DNA from: Haemonchus contortus
Lineage: Eukaryota > Nematoda > Chromadorea > Rhabditida > Trichostrongylidae
Direction of reading: 5' to 3'
Assembly (NCBI GenBank): GCA_000469685.2
Contig: LS997563.1
Span: 20,143,757 to 20,207,756, forward strand
DNA length: 64,000 nt
The translations under genes and the position numbers were made by a program. Within the stretch, counting starts at the first letter, position 1, and each line of letters opens with the position of its first letter. This document shows, one piece after another, positions 59,893 to 64,000 of the stretch. The notes below the pieces were generated by a model, which made no database searches, was not told the DNA's origin, and was given only the letters and a program-made list of their open reading frames with translations.

Positions 59893-62800
59893 TCTTCCTC
59901 ACATTCTCGTCCATTCCCAGATTTGCTTCTTTTTGAAGTAAAGCCTTATATTTCTCTGAATCGCCGATTTTCACGTTTTCTTCTCTTCTTTTACACTATT
60001 CTGGACTATCACTCCTCGTATAAAACCGGGTACCCCAAATTTGCCTTGAGGTGTGCCTTTAGTGGGTATGCAGAACAATCTGCTCAACCACATTCCAGTG
60101 TTCAATTATGTCCTCTTGACGTCATTACCTCTAGATCAAGTTACTTGGCTAGCTCATTTCACTTGCAAGGCATCAGAAATGAACCTTCTCAAGTTACTGA
60201 ACGGGAGTTCAATCGCCTGGAACTGAATGGTAGAAGTTCGGGTCGAACGAGCGATTTTAGTTCTGAAGCCTTCACTCAGATGCTTAAAAATGACCCGGCC
60301 CTCTTGGATTGTTCGTCTACTCGCTGCTTTCTTCTGCCCACGGAAATCTATTAGAACACCAGGAAATATCAACTCTGTCATAGATCCCGTGATCTAGGCC
60401 GTAGACTCAATTTAGCTGCTCGTGAAGGGTTACGCCTCATCAGGCACTAATGAATAACTGCGGTCTATAAATAGAGCTCAAGATCACCTCGTGCCTCGGC
60501 AAACAAATCGCTGGGCAGTCTAAATCTCAGCGGTCTTTGACTTTTATTCTTGAAGGATGAAATTAAAATACGTGCTACTCTGTGCTACGAACGCGCCCTG
60601 TGCTACAAATTCGGACCATGGTAATTTATGGCCCCGTAGGCCCCGTAGGTTGAAAGATTGAATCCAGTGCAGGCCGTTTTTCACAAAAATTCAATATTTC
60701 CTGGAACAGCTCCGAAGAGTTGGGGGGAGGGGTGCGTGCAGGAACGATGAAGGAGTATGGAAGGAATCTCGCTTCCCGGTGGAGTAGCTGATCCTGGATC
60801 ATAGTTTTGAAGTAGTCAAACAACCACTATGCCTCTACGCAGTAACGTCGACAGCAAGGCTGAACTGGAGTGGCGATGGTTCCAACTTCCGGACATTTGG
60901 GACGAAATTCAGATACGTTTGAGCAGGAAACGCTCTTTTTCCATTAGGGGCCAACGATAGGAAGCCTTAATATACCGAAAAAACTATATAATTAGGTAGA
61001 TTCCTCCGATACAGCTTTGTAAACATTACTAACCGATGATAATTCTATTTGTGTCTTCACTGGAAACGTTTCTTTCATACAAAGAAAGCTCTCGAACATT
61101 CAACTACTTTTTGTCCAAAACTATTCAACGAGACAACCCCCTTTTTAGTTTTTTTTTTCAGAATTCATGAAAAGCATCAAACTATGGCATTGAGTCAGCG
61201 TCTACAGAGTTTCACAAATCAGTTTCAATTCACAAATTTCTACAGAGTTTCTAAAGCCGCGCAATGTTTTCAAGCTCACTCCCCGGTCATAAAGCTCACA
61301 ACAAAACGGCTAATTGTTGATTTCGTATTTGAGAGTTGGTCTAATGAACAGCTTCATCAAGCCCGCAGTTGAATTTACTCGTAATGAGCGTAAACGGGGC
61401 GATTAACCTCCCCTCTGGGAGTTCTATGAAAAGTTTATACTTTGACTTTTGAGAGCCCTGGATATCAGATTTCGAAACTTTTCTCCGTTCCATTCTGACC
61501 AATATGTCGCAACGAACTCTGAGTATTTGAAGCTCTTCAGTATGTTCAAAAATTAGCTCGAAAAAGGCCTCCAAGTTTTGATGAGAAAACAGATGCATCT
61601 AGGAAACTGCGAGATTTAATAAAGAAGGAATTTTCAATGCTTCTGACAATTTTCATTTTCCGTTGCAATTTTTGGCAACGTACGAGACCAACTTTATGAA
61701 AAAATTTGGTTAGTCGTCGCCTAGACAGATGGCGTAGAGGTCACTCACCTTTGTCCCCAATTCCCCCATACCTTATATTGTAAGTCCTGGTCAAAAGAAA
61801 AAGGCCATTTCCTCTTTGTGCCTTTTTTATCTTACCTTTTCCATAATGCTTACAATACGTATGTAGCTTTTATCGTTTCGTCCTATCCCTTTCCTCCCCT
61901 TGATGATAAAAGCATGAATGCCTTAGGAAACTCTCATATTTGGGACCACCCAAAATAGGCTGAGTGAAGTCTGATTTTTCATACTTAAAAAATTTCTATG
62001 GCGACTGCCCACTACGGGAATACTTCGAAATATTAGTCTATTAGACTTGTTCTAGTTGCTCGAGTTTATAATCTTTTACGTCAAATTGGATGAGGTCCCG
62101 AAATGTTCGTACTGGAGGAGAACGGTGGAGCTTGGCAACCCTTGGCAAATTCAATGGAAAAGGAATCTCGAGCAGGAGCGAAATTTATTTTGCTAATGAA
62201 GTAAACGAGAGACCAAAGGCATTTACGTCGAAAAAATCTGGTCCCCTCTCCCTCCTCCAGAACCTCACAATATCTCAACCACTGCAATGGATGTGTGTTC
62301 TTGGAAATTAGGCGAAATATTGCAATTCACTCGGCAAATATATATATGACTGAATTTAGCATCATATGATTCTCATTTTGTCGGTGCTCCCTCATTTCTT
62401 TGTTTACTTTAACTAGTGCTCAGCTTTACTTGCACTTTTGTTTTCACAGCCCTGTCCTACAGTTGCTGAAGGACCGAATTGCAGCTCTTTTTCGTGAGTT
62501 TACTTATTTCAAAAAAATGGCATATTTATGTCATACGTTATTATCGAGGATAATAGAAACTCTTCAAGATTCAATTCTCTTAGTCGTACCTCATCTAGGT
62601 ATTCAGGCTCTATGCCCATGGGGCGTTTTCGGATCAAAAAACTGCCTAAAGTGCCACATTAATGGTTCAACGTTTGGCTTCATTGACGTCCACACCCAAA
62701 AATGGACGTGTTTCAACGGCCTTGTGCAGGCTGCACCATTTACATTGGAGCACATATGTTGAAAAATCAAACAGCTGATCGCCTAAGGCCTTGACAAGTG

Positions 62801-64000
62801 GAGGTTGTTGAAAGCAACTACTGGCTGCAGCATACTACCTGCTCTTTGAGATTTAGTCAATCTAGAAAGGGTGCCTCTCGAAATTATCGTGAGATAGGCC
62901 TTTGAAAAGCGTTCCGAAGGAACAGCAGATGGCAAAAACAGTGTGTCAGCTGATGTCCATGGCTGTCAATTACTTTTATTTTGTTATGACACCTCGTACA
63001 ACTATTTTCTGGAACGTGTGAAGTCACAGTATGCCATGCTCAGCTGAAAAGGCCAATAAATAGTATCTGACGCTTTTCAAGAGATCCGAAGAAGAAAAAA
63101 AGGGAAACTGCCCTCTAAATACAGACTTTTCCCTTCAGCTATAATTTGTGACAGGAAAGATGGATGGTATAAATTCTGCCGTGCACATTCTCTTCATATC
63201 GACCACTATAAATTCTTGAAGCCATCCATATTGTCCGTCACACTTCTCCTAATCCTCTAGAGACCTCGTGAATGATTTGTCACGCTGTCGGGTGAAAAAA
63301 CTCGCTTCAAAATCGTTTTCACGCCACTGGCTTCGTATATTTCAATAAGAAATGCATATGTTGCCGTCGTGCCATTCCATTTCGCAAACCAATCCGCTAT
63401 ACACAACGTCGTTAAATTCCTTTTAATAACTACTGGCTAATATTAGTCTTTGATGTCAATTCGTGCTGATTACGGTAATTTACGGCTCGGTGCTTTGTGG
63501 CAATGTGCGTAAGTTCAATTAATGCACATGTGCCATTTTGTGATGATTAGAAGATGGCCTCAAAACTGGCCAAACTGCTGGATAAACATTAGTTTGAATA
63601 GCCAGTAGAGTCAGTAAGAAGCTCTTGGCTGAACCAGCAGTAAGCTTACACTTCTATGCTACTCATAATGTCAGATATGATATCACAGAGGAGCTTCCTT
63701 CTTAAATCAATTCGCCTCTCTTTGATCCTACCTTTTTGCAATCGTCAACTGACTTTGCCCCTCACTTCGATTATCAAGTTGCATTTCGTCGAGTTGGTCC
63801 ACCTACAATTGAGTCGTCCATCTTGCTAGCCGCCATCGCTTTTCTCTGAGACTCTCTGTTCAATCGGTCAGTCTACTGGTTTGAGGAATCGTAGAAATGT
63901 GCTCTCCAATGGGTGCAATTGCGCTGGTTAAACCTGGAGTTGAAGACATTCAATGAGTGTTTTAGGATATAGCCCGAATAGCACTCGCTCTATATGAGCG
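59893..64000. other. Long unannotated stretch to the window end
   Basis: Short tandem bits occur at 60571-60612 (GTGCTAC type, three times) and 60630-60648 (GGCCCCGTA, twice). Frames at plus 59806-60354, plus 61049-61372 and plus 62400-62762 have no recognisable domains. No RNA gene was found. Confidence 0.45.

Noticed and set aside
59806..60354. 182-codon plus-strand frame
   Set aside because: No domain, and it overlaps a GC-rich island whose other strand is equally open.

Overview
The window looks like intergenic or intronic DNA from a metazoan, most likely a parasitic clade V (strongylid or hookworm-type) nematode. That assignment is inference from the repeat families: an RTE-clade retrotransposon, a tRNA-derived SINE family and a mariner relic. 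There are no bacterial operons, rRNAs, convincing tRNA genes or CRISPR arrays. The only long, clearly coding reading frame belongs to a transposable element. No multi-exon host gene could be supported, although exons of a few tens of codons inside long introns would be invisible to reading by eye.

Layout. Positions 1-13270 are mostly unannotated AT-rich DNA with tRNA-derived SINE copies at 1-135, 548-816, 6103-6368 and 7412-7670. Positions 13271-19858 hold the most striking structure: tandem, head-to-tail non-autonomous Helitron-like elements on the minus strand. Each has a TC 5' end, a fixed 42-bp leader, a (TG)n tract, an array of 118/128/145-bp minisatellite units, and a GC-rich hairpin 11 nt before a CTGG 3' end. 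Positions 21014-24416 are a full-length-looking RTE-clade non-LTR retrotransposon with an uninterrupted endonuclease plus reverse transcriptase ORF, a very short 3' end and a candidate 10-bp target-site duplication.

Positions 24427-47793 are decayed sequence with further SINEs (25.4, 28.3, 30.3, 31.4, 31.5, 33.5, 36.8 and 43.9 kb), small tandem duplications, and a duplicated coding fossil at 45.3-46.0 kb. Positions 47796-48676 are a mariner element with both terminal inverted repeats, TA duplications and a broken minus-strand transposase. The rest (48.7-64 kb) carries more SINEs (49.2, 51.3, 52.3, 53.4 and 54.9 kb) and otherwise little that can be recognised.

The elements relate to one another only as mobile DNA. 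SINEs need a LINE's reverse transcriptase; the intact RTE is a possible source of such activity, but the SINE 3' ends do not visibly match the RTE 3' end. The Helitron-like elements carry no Rep/helicase and would need an autonomous partner elsewhere. Element coordinates were set by eye and most SINE boundaries are uncertain by about 10-20 bp.
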